A stretch of 64,000 nt of DNA from Kitasatospora herbaricolor (GCF_030813695.1 NZ_JAUSVA010000002.1:2108001-2172000), one strand, 5' to 3'; positions 1 to 11,550 are shown, counted from the first letter of the stretch. A program made the numbers and translations. The notes: generated by a model from the letters alone, not told the origin.

Positions 1-68
1 TAGAACGCGGCCGCCTCTTCGGCCTGCCCGTCGAACCAGAGGCACGTGGTGAAGCCGTCGCTGGTCAT
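1..68 (-). CDS. VOC-family (PhnB-like) protein, N-terminal fragment
   Basis: Only the first 22 codons lie in the window; the gene runs off the left edge. The visible start, MTSDGFTTCLWFDGQAEEAA, shows the opening strand and the FDGQAEEAAAFY helix typical of PhnB/3-demethylubiquinone-like members of the vicinal oxygen chelate superfamily (family knowledge). An AGGGAG ribosome-binding site lies 6-7 nt before the ATG. Function beyond the fold cannot be judged from this fragment. Confidence 0.6.
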   Translation of the reverse strand, partial: MTSDGFTTCLWFDGQAEEAAAF

Positions 69-293
69 CGGTATCTCCCTGTTCGTGAGCGAGTGTGTCC
101 CGGCAGCGGCCCCGGCCTCGACGGACCGGTCCCCGCCCGGGGTCGGCCCCGGGCAGCACCGCCCGTGGGCGGAACCTCCCGTGGGCGGGCCGCTGCTCCG
201 AGTGTCCCCGCCCTCGGCCGGACACACCGGCCGCCACCCCGGCCCGGGCGCGTCCTCGTTTCCCGCTCCTCGTCCGCGCCTCGTTCGCTCCGG

Positions 294-345
294 CGGCGCG
301 GCAGCGGCTCGGCAGCGGCGCGGCAGCGGCTCGTCAGCGGCGCGG
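294..345. repeat. 22-bp tandem repeat, 2.4 copies
   Basis: A 22-bp GC-rich unit beginning CGGCGCGGCAGCGG occurs twice with one mismatch and then partly a third time. It lies in the 287-bp gap between the truncated VOC gene and the end of the PadR gene, just after the PadR stop codon in its direction of transcription. Nothing else recognisable was seen in that gap apart from the VOC ribosome-binding site. Confidence 0.6.
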
Positions 346-355
346 CCGACCGCGC

Positions 356-910
356 TCAACCGGTCGGGCCTGCCGCGTCGGCCGGATCGGCCGGCCCCTC
401 GACGGCCTCGCCGAGCCACTGGATCCAGAAGGTTTCGAGCCCGATGCCCGCCCGCAGCACCACGTGCTGCAGCCGGTTCTCGTCCGCCGCCTTCTCGGGC
501 GGGAAGTCCCGCTGTTCGATCTCCAGGTAGTCGTCCAACTGTCTTTGGTGAAGGGCGAGATGGCGCCGAAGTTCGGCGTCCAGGCCGGGCAGGCCGAGCA
601 CCGTCGCGGCCCGCAGCCGGAGCAGCAGCGGGTCGCGGACGGCCTTCGGGTCCTGGCTCTCGGCCGTCCAGCCGGCCAGCTCCGCGCGGCCGGCCGGCAG
701 GACCTCGTACTCCTTGCGCTGCCCGCGGGAGGGCGGCTGGGGAACGGCGCTGATCAGACCGGCCTGCTCCAGCTTCCCGAGTTCGCGGTAGATCTGCTGG
801 TGGGTGGCGGACCAGAAGAAGCCGATCGACTTGTCGAACCGCCTGGTCAGCTCCAGCCCGGAGGACGGCTTCTCCAGCAGGGCGGTGAGGATGGCGTGCG
901 GCAGCGACAT
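356..910 (-). CDS. PadR-family transcriptional regulator
   Basis: This 184-residue protein begins with a PadR winged helix (about residues 1-80; motifs SLPHAILTALLEKPSSGLEL, YRELGKLEQAGLI) followed by a helical dimerisation region of the PadR C-terminal (Vir) type with LRLRAATVLGLPGLD and HLALHQRQLDDYLEIE. Members usually repress a nearby detoxification or metabolic gene in response to a small ligand. It is on the same strand as, and downstream of, the dienoyl-CoA reductase gene with a 119-bp gap, so the two may be co-transcribed. Its target is not evident: no ATGT...ACAT PadR-type palindrome was noticed in the gap. Confidence 0.85.
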   Translation of the reverse strand: MSLPHAILTALLEKPSSGLELTRRFDKSIGFFWSATHQQIYRELGKLEQAGLISAVPQPPSRGQRKEYEVLPAGRAELAGWTAESQDPKAVRDPLLLRLRAATVLGLPGLDAELRRHLALHQRQLDDYLEIEQRDFPPEKAADENRLQHVVLRAGIGLETFWIQWLGEAVEGPADPADAAGPTG

Positions 911-1029
911 GGGAGGAGCTTAGTCCGGCGGCTCCCGGCGGGGCCGGTCGGAACCGGGCCGGTCAGGGCACCTGCGGCCGGGCCCCGGCGGGTCCGCCCC
1001 GGCCGGACGGCCACGCCGGCGCCCTCCGG

Positions 1030-4723
<3,694 letters not shown>

Positions 4724-4801
4724 ACGCCGCACGCCCCGGCGCGTCCTGAGCGCGTCGGGACGTACGGGGCGGCCGGCGGTCCGGCCGTCGGCCCGAACGA
4801 G

Positions 4802-4841
4802 CCTGCCCCGTGGCCGACTTCGTTGTCGGGCACGGGGCAGG
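4802..4841. terminator. Bidirectional hairpin between convergent genes
   Basis: A 17-bp stem with one mismatch (CCTGCCCCGTGGCCGAC pairing with GTCGGGCACGGGGCAGG) and a 6-nt loop lies between the deacetylase stop codon and the end of the convergent permease gene. There is no strong T tract, as is usual in this group. It is followed by two copies of AGGTGGCGCAGCGGG. Confidence 0.6.
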
Positions 4842-4923
4842 TGGCGCAGCGGGCGCAGGTGGCGCAGCGGGTGAAGCCGGGCCGGGGCGGCCGTTCGGGT
4901 CTCCCGGCCGGGCCGTGCTCGTC

Positions 4924-5901
4924 CTACTTGACGGATCCGGCGGTGAGGCCGGAGACGACCTGGCGTTCGATGAAGGCGAACAGGACGATGACGGGGAGGA
5001 TGGCGACGACGGATCCGGCGAAGAGGTAGTTCCACTGGACGGTGTAGTTGCCGATGAAGTTGTTGATGCCGACGGTGAGGGGCTGGCTCTCGGGGACGGT
5101 GGTGAGGCGCAGGCCCATCACGAACTCGTTCCAGGCGGAGATGAAGGTGAAGATGAGGGCGGTGACGATGCCGGGCATGGCGAGGGGGATGGTGACGCGG
5201 CGCAGGGCGCCGAGTCGGCCGAGGCCGTCGATCTGGGCTGCTTCCTCGAGTTCGACGGGGATGGAGGAGATGTAGGCGGTGAGGATCCAGATGGCGAACG
5301 CGAGGTTGAAGGCGGCGTTGCAGATGATCAGGGTCCAGACCGAGTTGAGCATCCCGAACTGGTAGAACTCGCGGTAGAGGCCGACCAGCAGGGAGGTGGG
5401 CTGGAACATCTGGGTGACCAGGACGAGCAGCAGGAAGAGTTTGCGGCCGCGGTACTTGATGCGGGCGGTGTAGTAGGCGGCGGGCAGGGCGACGAGCAGG
5501 ACGAGCAGGGTGGATCCGGCGGCGACGAGCAGGGTGACGCGCAGGTTGCCGCCGAGGGTGGAGTCGGTCCAGACCTTGACCAGGTTGGACCACTCGAAGT
5601 GCGAGGGCAGGTAGGTGGCGTCGCGCAGTTCGTCGGCGGGCCGCAGGGCGGTGACGATCATCTCCAGGTAGGGGACGAGGAACAGCGCGGCCAGCAGCCA
5701 CGCGACCGCCGCGACGACCACCGTCCGCGGCCGGATCGGCTTGCGGACCTTGGCGGCCGGGCGACCCTCGCCGGAGCGGGACCTGCCGGCCCTGGCACCG
5801 GTGGCACCGGGCTTCGCGGCCTCGGCGGTCGCGGTCGGCGCGGCTCCGGCGGGTGCCGGGTCGCCGACGGGTGCGGCGGCGGTGGTTTCGTGCTGAGGCA
5901 T
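4924..5901 (-). CDS. Carbohydrate ABC transporter permease, MalG-type
   Basis: This is the 325-residue inner permease of a CUT1-family sugar importer. After a 60-residue Ala/Gly/Arg-rich N-terminus it has about six membrane segments (first VVVAAVAWLLAALFLVPYLE). The EAA loop that docks the ATPase reads ELEEAAQIDGLGRLGALRRV near residue 220-240. Its ATG overlaps the stop codon of the preceding permease by one base (TGATG on the minus strand), so the two are translationally coupled. No ATPase gene lies nearby; in streptomycetes such importers usually share the ATPase MsiK (family knowledge). Confidence 0.92.
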   Translation of the reverse strand: MPQHETTAAAPVGDPAPAGAAPTATAEAAKPGATGARAGRSRSGEGRPAAKVRKPIRPRTVVVAAVAWLLAALFLVPYLEMIVTALRPADELRDATYLPSHFEWSNLVKVWTDSTLGGNLRVTLLVAAGSTLLVLLVALPAAYYTARIKYRGRKLFLLLVLVTQMFQPTSLLVGLYREFYQFGMLNSVWTLIICNAAFNLAFAIWILTAYISSIPVELEEAAQIDGLGRLGALRRVTIPLAMPGIVTALIFTFISAWNEFVMGLRLTTVPESQPLTVGINNFIGNYTVQWNYLFAGSVVAILPVIVLFAFIERQVVSGLTAGSVK

Positions 5902-6836
5902 CAGTTCTCCCCCTCGTTCCAGCGGCTGACCTTGAGGAAGAGCAGCACCATGACCACGACCAGGCCGAAGTTGATCACGGACATCGCGGCGGACTCGCCG
6001 ATGTCGGTGTTCATCAACTGGAAGGCGAACACGGTGCTGGTCGCGGTACCGCTGTTCGGGCCGCCCTGGGTCATGCCCCAGATGACGGGGAAGGAGTTGA
6101 AGACGTTGATCAGGTTGATCACCAGGCCGACCAGCAGCGCCGGGCGCAGCAGCGGGAGGGTGATCAGGCGGTAGGTCTGCCAGGGGCCGGTGCCGTCGAC
6201 CTTGGCGGCCTCGTAGACCTCGGCGGGGACGGTCTGCAGGCCGGCGAGGATGGTGTAGGTGGTGAACGGCAGCGACACGAACACCGCGACCAGGACCATC
6301 CAGGGCTTGGCGGAGCCGGGGTCACCGAGCCAGTCCTGCGGGCCGTCGATGATCCCGAGGTCGGTGAGGGCGGTGTTGAGGACGCCGGCGGTGCGGTCGA
6401 GCATCCACTTGAAGCCGATGGCGGTCATCAGCACGGAGGCGGCCCAGGGGGCGATCAGCGCCCAGCGGGTGAGCCGGCGGCCGGGGAACTGCTGGTTGAA
6501 CAACTGGGCCAGGGCCAGCGACAGCACCATGGTCAGCACGACCACGACGACCGTCCAGATCAGGGTCCAGCCGAGCACCGGGACGAAGTCCGGCTCGTCG
6601 AAGAGCTTGGTGTACTTGTCGAAGCCGGCCGATCCCCGGACGAATCCGGTGGTGCTGATCCGCAGGAAGGAGGTGTGGACCATCTCGTAGACGGGCCAGA
6701 GCACCACGAGCAGGATGAGCAGGACGGCCGGGGCGATCCAGGGCAGCGGACCGAGCCTGGCCAGGCCGGAGCGCCTGCCCGCCGGGGTGCCCCGGCGTGC
6801 CCGGTCGGCACCGGGCTCGGCGGTCTTGAGCGACAC
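5901..6836 (-). CDS. Carbohydrate ABC transporter permease, MalF-type
   Basis: The 311-residue protein is the partner permease of the CUT1 sugar importer. About six membrane segments are visible, beginning WIAPAVLLILLVVLWPVYEM, and the ATPase-docking EAA loop reads YEAAKVDGTGPWQTYRLITL. The GTG start at 6836 was chosen because it follows a GGAAGG ribosome-binding site and because further upstream the sequence becomes low-complexity His/Pro/Arg without coding character. A 364-bp gap with two hairpins separates it from the receptor gene, although all three genes face the same way. Confidence 0.92.
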   Translation of the reverse strand: MSLKTAEPGADRARRGTPAGRRSGLARLGPLPWIAPAVLLILLVVLWPVYEMVHTSFLRISTTGFVRGSAGFDKYTKLFDEPDFVPVLGWTLIWTVVVVVLTMVLSLALAQLFNQQFPGRRLTRWALIAPWAASVLMTAIGFKWMLDRTAGVLNTALTDLGIIDGPQDWLGDPGSAKPWMVLVAVFVSLPFTTYTILAGLQTVPAEVYEAAKVDGTGPWQTYRLITLPLLRPALLVGLVINLINVFNSFPVIWGMTQGGPNSGTATSTVFAFQLMNTDIGESAAMSVINFGLVVVMVLLFLKVSRWNEGEN

Positions 6837-7096
6837 GGGGTAAGGCCTTCCCTTGGTGTGCGGCGGTGTGGGCCGCCGTACGGTGTGCGGTGGTGGTGCG
6901 CGGTGCGTGCGGGGCGCGGGGAGTGCGCTGCGCCGGCACGGAGTACAGGGATGCTGTGTGCGCGGGAGCCGGGTGCGCGGGGACGGCGGCGTACGGGAGT
7001 GTCGCGTACGCGGTCCTGGCTGCGACCGTCGGCTGTGGCGGCTCTTCGCAGGCGCGGCTTTGCGGGTGCGTGAGCGGCGGTGGGGCGTTGTGCGGT

Positions 7097-7119
7097 GGGC
7101 ACTTGCGGCGCAAGTGCCC
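7097..7119 (-). terminator. Intra-operon hairpin 2
   Basis: A perfect 10-bp stem (GGGCACTTGC with GCAAGTGCCC) with a 3-nt loop lies about 80 bp past the receptor stop codon. It probably acts with the stronger hairpin next to it, either as an attenuator or as a block to 3' exonucleases. Confidence 0.55.
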
Positions 7120-7156
7120 GTGTGCGGGGACCGCGGGTGCTGCGGGTGCGGTGCGT

Positions 7157-7192
7157 CGGGCCGGTGCCGGCGGTGGGGCCGGCACCGGCCCG
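7157..7192 (-). terminator. Intra-operon hairpin 1, right after the receptor gene
   Basis: A perfect 14-bp stem (CGGGCCGGTGCCGG with CCGGCACCGGCCCG) and an 8-nt loop starts 8 nt past the receptor stop codon. In binding-protein-dependent sugar operons such structures allow more receptor than permease to be made by partial termination or mRNA stabilisation (established pattern). Confidence 0.65.
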
Positions 7193-7200
7193 AGGGTGCC

Positions 7201-8475
7201 TTACTTGTCGGCGGCCGCGGCTTCGGCCTTCTTCTGCAGGTCGCCGAGGACGGCGCCGGGGTCGCCGGCGACGGCGGTGCCACCGCTCTTCTTGATCTCC
7301 GCGGAGACCGCGTCCCAGCTGGTGTCACCCAGCGGGTAGAACGCCGCCGACGGCAGCAGCGCGAAGAACGGCTCCAGGTCCGCGTGCTTCCCGCTCGCCG
7401 TCATCTCCTTCAGCGTGTCCTGGGTGACCGGCATCAGGTTGTACAGCTCGTCGAACTTCAGCGTGTTCTCCTTGTTGTACGCGAAGTCCAGGAACGCCTT
7501 CACCTGCGCCTGGTGACCGTTCTTCTTGAACGCCATCACCCAGTCCGCCACACCCAGCGTCGACTTCAGCGGACCGGCCTTGCCCGGGATCGGCGCCACC
7601 GCGTAGTCCACCTTCCCGTCCTTCGACTTCTGGATCAGCGACGGGTGCCCGTTCAGCATCGCCGCCTTGCCCGCACCGAAGTCCGCGAACGCCGTCTTAC
7701 GGTCCGTCGTCGCCGGGTTCGGGTACGTCAGACCCGTGTCCACCAGGTTCGCCTTCAGCCACGAGAACGTCTCCACGTTCGCCGCCGAGTTCAGCGCGTA
7801 CTTGCCCGACGCGTCCGTCACCCCACCGCCGTTGCCCAGCTCCCACATCATGCTCTCGCCCTGCGCCTCCTCCGGGCCCAGCGGCAGCGCGTACGGGGTC
7901 ACACCCGGCACCTTCGCCTTGATCAGCTCCGCGTCCTTCTTCACCTCGTCCCACGTCTTCGGCGCCTCGGTGATCCCCGCCTGCGCGAAAATCGCCTTGT
8001 TGTAGAAGAACGCACGAGCCGAGGACACGAACGGGATCCCGTACTGCGTCCCCTTCACCTGACCCGCCTTGGAGAACGTCTCGATGAAGTTCGACTGCGT
8101 CGCCGGCGACAGCACGTCCGTCGCCTTGTACAGCAGGTCGTCCGCGACCTTGTCCGCGTACCCACCCGTCTGCAGCACGTCCGGGTAGTTCCCCGACTGG
8201 ATCATCGTCTTCACCTGCTTGTCGATGTCGTTCCAGTTGACCACCTGGACATCGACCTTGATCTTCGGGTTCGCCGCCTCGAAACCCTTCACCACGCCGT
8301 CCCAGTACGCCTTCGACCCGTTCGCCGCCGAGTCACCGTAGTCCGCCGCCACCAGCTTGATCGTCGTCGTACCACCCGACGAAGCATCCGAACCACCACC
8401 ACTGCTGCCACAACCCGTCAGCACCAGCGCACCGGTCACACAGGCCGCCGAAAGGAGAAGTACAGATCGGTTCAT
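7201..8475 (-). CDS. Carbohydrate ABC transporter substrate-binding lipoprotein
   Basis: The 424-residue extracellular receptor of the sugar importer has a lipoprotein signal with lipobox LTGC (Cys22) followed by a Gly/Ser linker. The rest matches SBP family 1, with motifs such as YWDGVVKGFEAANPKIKVDV, QSGNYPDVLQTGGYADKVAD, AFFYNKAIFAQAGI and AAMLNGHPSLIQKS. Its codon choice is even more C-ending than that of the permeases, fitting high expression. The ATG at 8475 starts the signal peptide; AAGGCGG stands about 9 nt before it. The substrate is not clear, but the DasR-like palindrome upstream suggests an amino-sugar or other oligosaccharide. Confidence 0.92.
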   Translation of the reverse strand: MNRSVLLLSAACVTGALVLTGCGSSGGGSDASSGGTTTIKLVAADYGDSAANGSKAYWDGVVKGFEAANPKIKVDVQVVNWNDIDKQVKTMIQSGNYPDVLQTGGYADKVADDLLYKATDVLSPATQSNFIETFSKAGQVKGTQYGIPFVSSARAFFYNKAIFAQAGITEAPKTWDEVKKDAELIKAKVPGVTPYALPLGPEEAQGESMMWELGNGGGVTDASGKYALNSAANVETFSWLKANLVDTGLTYPNPATTDRKTAFADFGAGKAAMLNGHPSLIQKSKDGKVDYAVAPIPGKAGPLKSTLGVADWVMAFKKNGHQAQVKAFLDFAYNKENTLKFDELYNLMPVTQDTLKEMTASGKHADLEPFFALLPSAAFYPLGDTSWDAVSAEIKKSGGTAVAGDPGAVLGDLQKKAEAAAADK

Positions 8476-8590
8476 GGGAGTTACCGCCTTATGAGTTGAC
8501 CTGAAGCCACCCGTGGAGGGGCTTCGAAGAGTGGGGGTCGGGCAGGATCGGGGCCGAGGTGACGCTGCCGGTCCGCGAACGCCCGGATGC

Positions 8591-8613
8591 TTTTCGACTG
8601 AACTTTTCGACTG
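8591..8613. promoter_or_regulatory. Direct repeat TTTTCGACTG x2
   Basis: The 10-mer TTTTCGACTG occurs at 8591-8600 and 8604-8613, a 13-bp period, about 120-140 bp upstream of the receptor start codon. It is the only T-rich sequence in this stretch, so it may be a regulator-binding or promoter element. Confidence 0.4.
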
Positions 8614-8734
8614 CGCGATGTGCGGCCGTGCGCGCGGCCGCAGCATGCGGGACCACGAGGTGTGCGCCAGTGCCTGGTCAAGGCTGCGGGCCACCGTCGT
8701 CTGCCGCGTGAGCCAGAGTGCACCACCTGCGGAC

Positions 8735-8750
8735 AGAGGCCTAGACCTCT
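8735..8750. promoter_or_regulatory. DasR/GntR-like operator
   Basis: AGAGGCCTAGACCTCT is a near-perfect 16-bp palindrome centred on CTAG. It matches 13 of 16 positions of the DasR-responsive element A(G/C)TGGTCTAGACCA(G/C)T; the outer mismatches are symmetric, as expected for a bound dimer. It lies 260 bp upstream of the sugar-receptor gene. DasR is the GntR/HutC regulator of amino-sugar uptake in streptomycetes. Confidence 0.5.
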
Positions 8751-8931
8751 TTACCGAATCGATGCTGGGCGTGCAGAGGGTGCCTCGAATGTGGCCGTCG
8801 GGCGAAGAAATCGGCACTTGGTACGGACCAAGTCCCCGTCAGTTCCACACCCGGACCCGTCCGTCGGCGTCCACGCCGACGGAGATCGAACAGCCACGGT
8901 AGATGGTTGCGTACAGGAACAAAAGAATAAA

Positions 8932-8970
8932 GGGGTTGCCCGCCCCCAACCCTGGAGGACGGGCAACCCC
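8932..8970 (-). terminator. Rho-independent terminator of the MerR gene
   Basis: An 11-bp perfect stem (GGGGTTGCCCG with CGGGCAACCCC) is followed on the minus strand by TTATTCTTTTGTT. This U-rich tail is rare in such GC-rich DNA and gives a textbook intrinsic terminator about 80 bp past the MerR stop codon. Confidence 0.85.
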
Positions 8971-9052
8971 TGAACGGCCCACGGCCCACGGCCCAGGGCC
9001 CAGGGCGCTCGGTTGACGACACCGCGGCCGGGGCCGGACGGACCGGCCGGGG

Positions 9053-9988
9053 TCAGACCGCGCGCAGGGCACCGACCAGCCACTCGACGGCCGGCGCCAT
9101 CGCCGGCGCGGGCGGCTGCCCGTCGATCACCGCGACCAGGTGCCAGTACCGCTCGTACCGCGAATCGGCGGAGACCTCCAGCCGCTCCAGCAGCCAGGCC
9201 CGGAACCCCGGGCCGTCCTCCCGACCGGACAGCCGGGCATAGGCGGCGACGAGCTCGTCCAGGACCGGCCGGGCCGCCGCCGAGGCGGGATCGACGCCGG
9301 CGGCCCGGGCGGCGGCCGTACGCTCCCGGACCAGCTCGGCCAGCCGGACGGCCGCCTGCGGATCCGGCTCCCCCACCAGCTCGCGGGAGCCGACCTGGTC
9401 GGCGGCGGCCCGGCGGACGCCGGCCCGGAACTCCGCGTCCTGGACCAACTCGGCCAGCTCCACCCAGGCGTCCACCTGCTCCGCCGTGGGGTCCTCCGGC
9501 AGCTGCGGCACGGCGGCCCGCAGCCCGGCCAGGAACTCCGGGCCGACGTCCAGGCCCTCGAAGGCCTGGTCGATGAAGTCGTTGATCAGACCGGTGCGTT
9601 CACGGTCGGAGAGCTTGGCGAGCTTGTGCATCAGTTCCATCTCCTCGGGTGTGGACCCCCGCCCGGCCGCCGCGCGCAGGACGGCCCTGCGCAGTTGCAG
9701 CGTGCGGATCTGCACGTCCAGGGCCGCGGCGTGCACCGCCGCGACTTCGGCGACGCCGACCTCCCGCGCCAGCACCCGCTGGATCGCGGCGAGGTCGACC
9801 CCGAGGTCGCGCAGGGTGCGGACGAGGCCCAGCCGGGCCAGCGCGTCCCGGCCGTACAGCCGGTAGCCGGCGGGGGTGCGGTCGGTCGGCGGCAGCACTC
9901 CCGCATCGGACCAGAACCGGATGGTCTTGACCGTGAGGCCGGTCAGCCTGGCCAGCTCCCCGATGCTGCGGAGGTTGTCGTCGTCCAT
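9053..9988 (-). CDS. MerR-family transcriptional regulator
   Basis: The product (311 residues from the ATG at 9988) has an N-terminal MerR winged helix with SIGELARLTGLTVKTIRFW and PAGYRLYGRDALARLGLV, then a long helical C-terminal ligand-binding region of about 230 residues with no cysteine cluster. It is therefore more likely a drug- or small-molecule-type MerR than a metal sensor. An in-frame GTG at 9997 lies inside the probable -10 box, so the ATG is preferred and the transcript is probably leaderless. The gene has a classical distorted MerR promoter and its own terminator, and an IS element is inserted immediately upstream. No other target gene was found in the window. Confidence 0.9.
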   Translation of the reverse strand: MDDDNLRSIGELARLTGLTVKTIRFWSDAGVLPPTDRTPAGYRLYGRDALARLGLVRTLRDLGVDLAAIQRVLAREVGVAEVAAVHAAALDVQIRTLQLRRAVLRAAAGRGSTPEEMELMHKLAKLSDRERTGLINDFIDQAFEGLDVGPEFLAGLRAAVPQLPEDPTAEQVDAWVELAELVQDAEFRAGVRRAAADQVGSRELVGEPDPQAAVRLAELVRERTAAARAAGVDPASAAARPVLDELVAAYARLSGREDGPGFRAWLLERLEVSADSRYERYWHLVAVIDGQPPAPAMAPAVEWLVGALRAV

Positions 9989-9995
9989 GTCCGCC

Positions 9996-10026
9996 ACTCT
10001 GGGGTCTCCCCTCGCAGGAGACTCAA
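9996..10026 (-). promoter_or_regulatory. MerR-type autoregulatory promoter with 19-bp spacer
   Basis: On the minus strand TTGAGT (10021-10026) and CAGAGT (9996-10001) are 19 bp apart, the over-long spacing that MerR activators correct by twisting DNA. The dyad GTCTCC-7-GGAGAC (10004-10022) sits in the spacer. The -10 box ends 7 nt before the ATG, predicting a leaderless mRNA. Confidence 0.7.
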
Positions 10027-10111
10027 GCCTAAGGGCTGTCCCGTAACTGGACGGCGCCCTCTTGCCGATCCCGGATCGGACCGCGTCGGTGGCTGGTGAC
10101 AGGATCGAGGA

Positions 10112-10735
10112 GTGCTGATCAAGGGATACAACTTCGGCCCGTTGGTGCCGGGCGAGTCACTGCTGGTCCACCTGGGCTTCTGGTCGAACTACCTCTTGGC
10201 GTTGTGCAGCGACGGGGGGTGTGCCGAGCGCCCGGTTCCGGAGTGGTTCGGTGAGGACGGCGCCGATGTCGATGCCCTGTCCGAGGTCCTCTTCGATCCT
10301 GCGCACTGGCCAGCGTTCAGGGTGCCGGCAGACGAGGGCCCCGGAGCCGTGGTGGTCTACCGCAACCTGGAAGGCGATTACGGCACCGACTATCTCCTCA
10401 CCCATCCAGGCAGAGGCTACGCCGAGCAGATCGCCAGCTGGGACGGAGATTTCTCGGGCACTGGGCTGGCATGGCACGAACTGATCCGGATCGCTGACGG
10501 CCCGTCCCTTGCGGACGAAGGCGTCCAGGACACGGTCACCCGCTTCCTGCTGCTGCTTCCCCTCCTCACCGATCCGGACGTGCCGGAAGCAGCATCGGCA
10601 AGGCTCATCACCGCCCTGACTGCAATCGGTGCGCCGCAAGACACTGTCTGCCTCGCGGCGGAGCATCTGCTGACCCACCTTGCGAGGAGATCCCGACACG
10701 ACCCCGCGTGGACGTCTCCGCTGAGCGGCAACTGA
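10112..10735 (+). CDS. Hypothetical protein carried within the IS element
   Basis: No family was recognised with confidence. The 207-residue protein has no signal peptide or membrane segment. It is rich in Trp, Asp and Glu, with motifs PGESLLVHLGFWSNYLLALC, VPEWFGEDGADVDALSE, GAVVVYRNLEGDYGTDYLLT and a helical C-terminus. The acidic, aromatic make-up recalls SMI1/KNR4-like or other immunity-type proteins, but this is only an impression. Codons use A and T more often than neighbouring genes, a sign of transfer. CAGGAT six nt before the GTG could be a -10 box giving a leaderless transcript. It lies between the two terminal repeats and so should move with the element. Confidence 0.7.
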   Translation: MLIKGYNFGPLVPGESLLVHLGFWSNYLLALCSDGGCAERPVPEWFGEDGADVDALSEVLFDPAHWPAFRVPADEGPGAVVVYRNLEGDYGTDYLLTHPGRGYAEQIASWDGDFSGTGLAWHELIRIADGPSLADEGVQDTVTRFLLLLPLLTDPDVPEAASARLITALTAIGAPQDTVCLAAEHLLTHLARRSRHDPAWTSPLSGN

Positions 10736-10779
10736 GAGGTGGGCCGAACCACTGATCACACCCGTGGAACGATCTTGAC

Positions 10780-11550
10780 ATGGATGGTGTGATCACGGCG
10801 TCGGAATCTTCCTGGATAGCCCCGTTCTCCGGGCTGAGTCCTCGCACCTTCGGGAAGCTGGTGACGGTTCTGCGGCGCCAGGGTGCGGACGCGGTCCGCA
10901 AGGGCCGGCCGTGGAGCCTTCCGCTGGAGGACCGGGCCCTGCTGGTCGTGGCCTACTGGCGAACGAATCTCACCATGCGGCAACTCGCTCCGCTGTTCGG
11001 GGTGTCGAAGTCGGCGGCGGACCGGATCATCGACCACCTAGGGCCGATGCTCGCTCTCCAGCCCCGCAAGCGGTTCGCCAGGGACACCGTGCTCATAGTC
11101 GACGGCACCCTGGTCCCCACCCGCGACCACACCATCGCCGAGCGGTCGAAGAACTACCGGTACTCCACCAACCATCAGGTCGTCATCGACGCAGACACCC
11201 GCCTGGTCGTCGTGGTCGGCCGGCCGCTCGCCGGGAACCGCAACGACTGCAAGGCATGGGAGGAATCCGGCGCCAAGGCCGCCGTCGGCAAGACCCTCAC
11301 GATCGCCGACGGCGGCTACCCGGGCACCGGATTGGTCATCCCGCACCGTCGGCAGCGCGGGATGACCGACCTCCCGGACTGGAAAGGGGACCACAACAGG
11401 TCCCACAAGCAGGTCCGCGCCCGGGTTGAGCACGTCTTCGCCCGAATGAAGACCTGGAAGATCCTCCGCGACTGCCGCCTCAAAGGCGACGGCGTCCACC
11501 ATGCCATGCTCGGCATCGCCCGGATGCACAACCTGGCCCTCGCCGGATAG
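10780..11550 (+). CDS. IS5-family DDE transposase
   Basis: This 256-residue transposase appears intact. An N-terminal helix-turn-helix (LTMRQLAPLFGVSKSAADRI, about residues 65-85) precedes an RNase H-like core with the catalytic acidic residues in TVLIVDGTLVP (Asp), LTIADGGYPG (Asp) and ARVEHVFARMK (Glu), the DDE triad. The last motif is the usual E-x6-K/R signature region of IS5. TTGACA occurs directly at the start (10773-10778), and no clear ribosome-binding site is present, so the exact start is tentative. It lies 45 bp after the passenger gene in the same direction. Confidence 0.93.
   Translation: MDGVITASESSWIAPFSGLSPRTFGKLVTVLRRQGADAVRKGRPWSLPLEDRALLVVAYWRTNLTMRQLAPLFGVSKSAADRIIDHLGPMLALQPRKRFARDTVLIVDGTLVPTRDHTIAERSKNYRYSTNHQVVIDADTRLVVVVGRPLAGNRNDCKAWEESGAKAAVGKTLTIADGGYPGTGLVIPHRRQRGMTDLPDWKGDHNRSHKQVRARVEHVFARMKTWKILRDCRLKGDGVHHAMLGIARMHNLALAG

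Larger units (their letters stand above)
6837..7200. other. Intergenic spacer between receptor and permease genes
   Basis: This 364-bp stretch holds no convincing gene. Its first 200 bases are low-complexity GTG/GCG/TGC-rich sequence. It contains two perfect hairpins, listed separately, and so looks like a partial terminator region that reduces read-through from the receptor gene into the permease genes. Confidence 0.5.
8476..9052. other. Upstream region of the sugar-import operon
   Basis: This 577-bp region contains no gene. It holds a 10-bp direct repeat, a DasR-like palindrome and the terminator of the MerR gene, listed separately. Between 8974 and 9002 are short tandem copies of ACGGCCC and AGGGCCC. 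No clear -35/-10 pair for the operon was identified. Confidence 0.5.

Noticed and set aside
294..345. CRISPR or attachment-site repeat near the left edge
   Set aside because: It is a simple 22-bp tandem duplication in GC-rich sequence without spacers or integrase.
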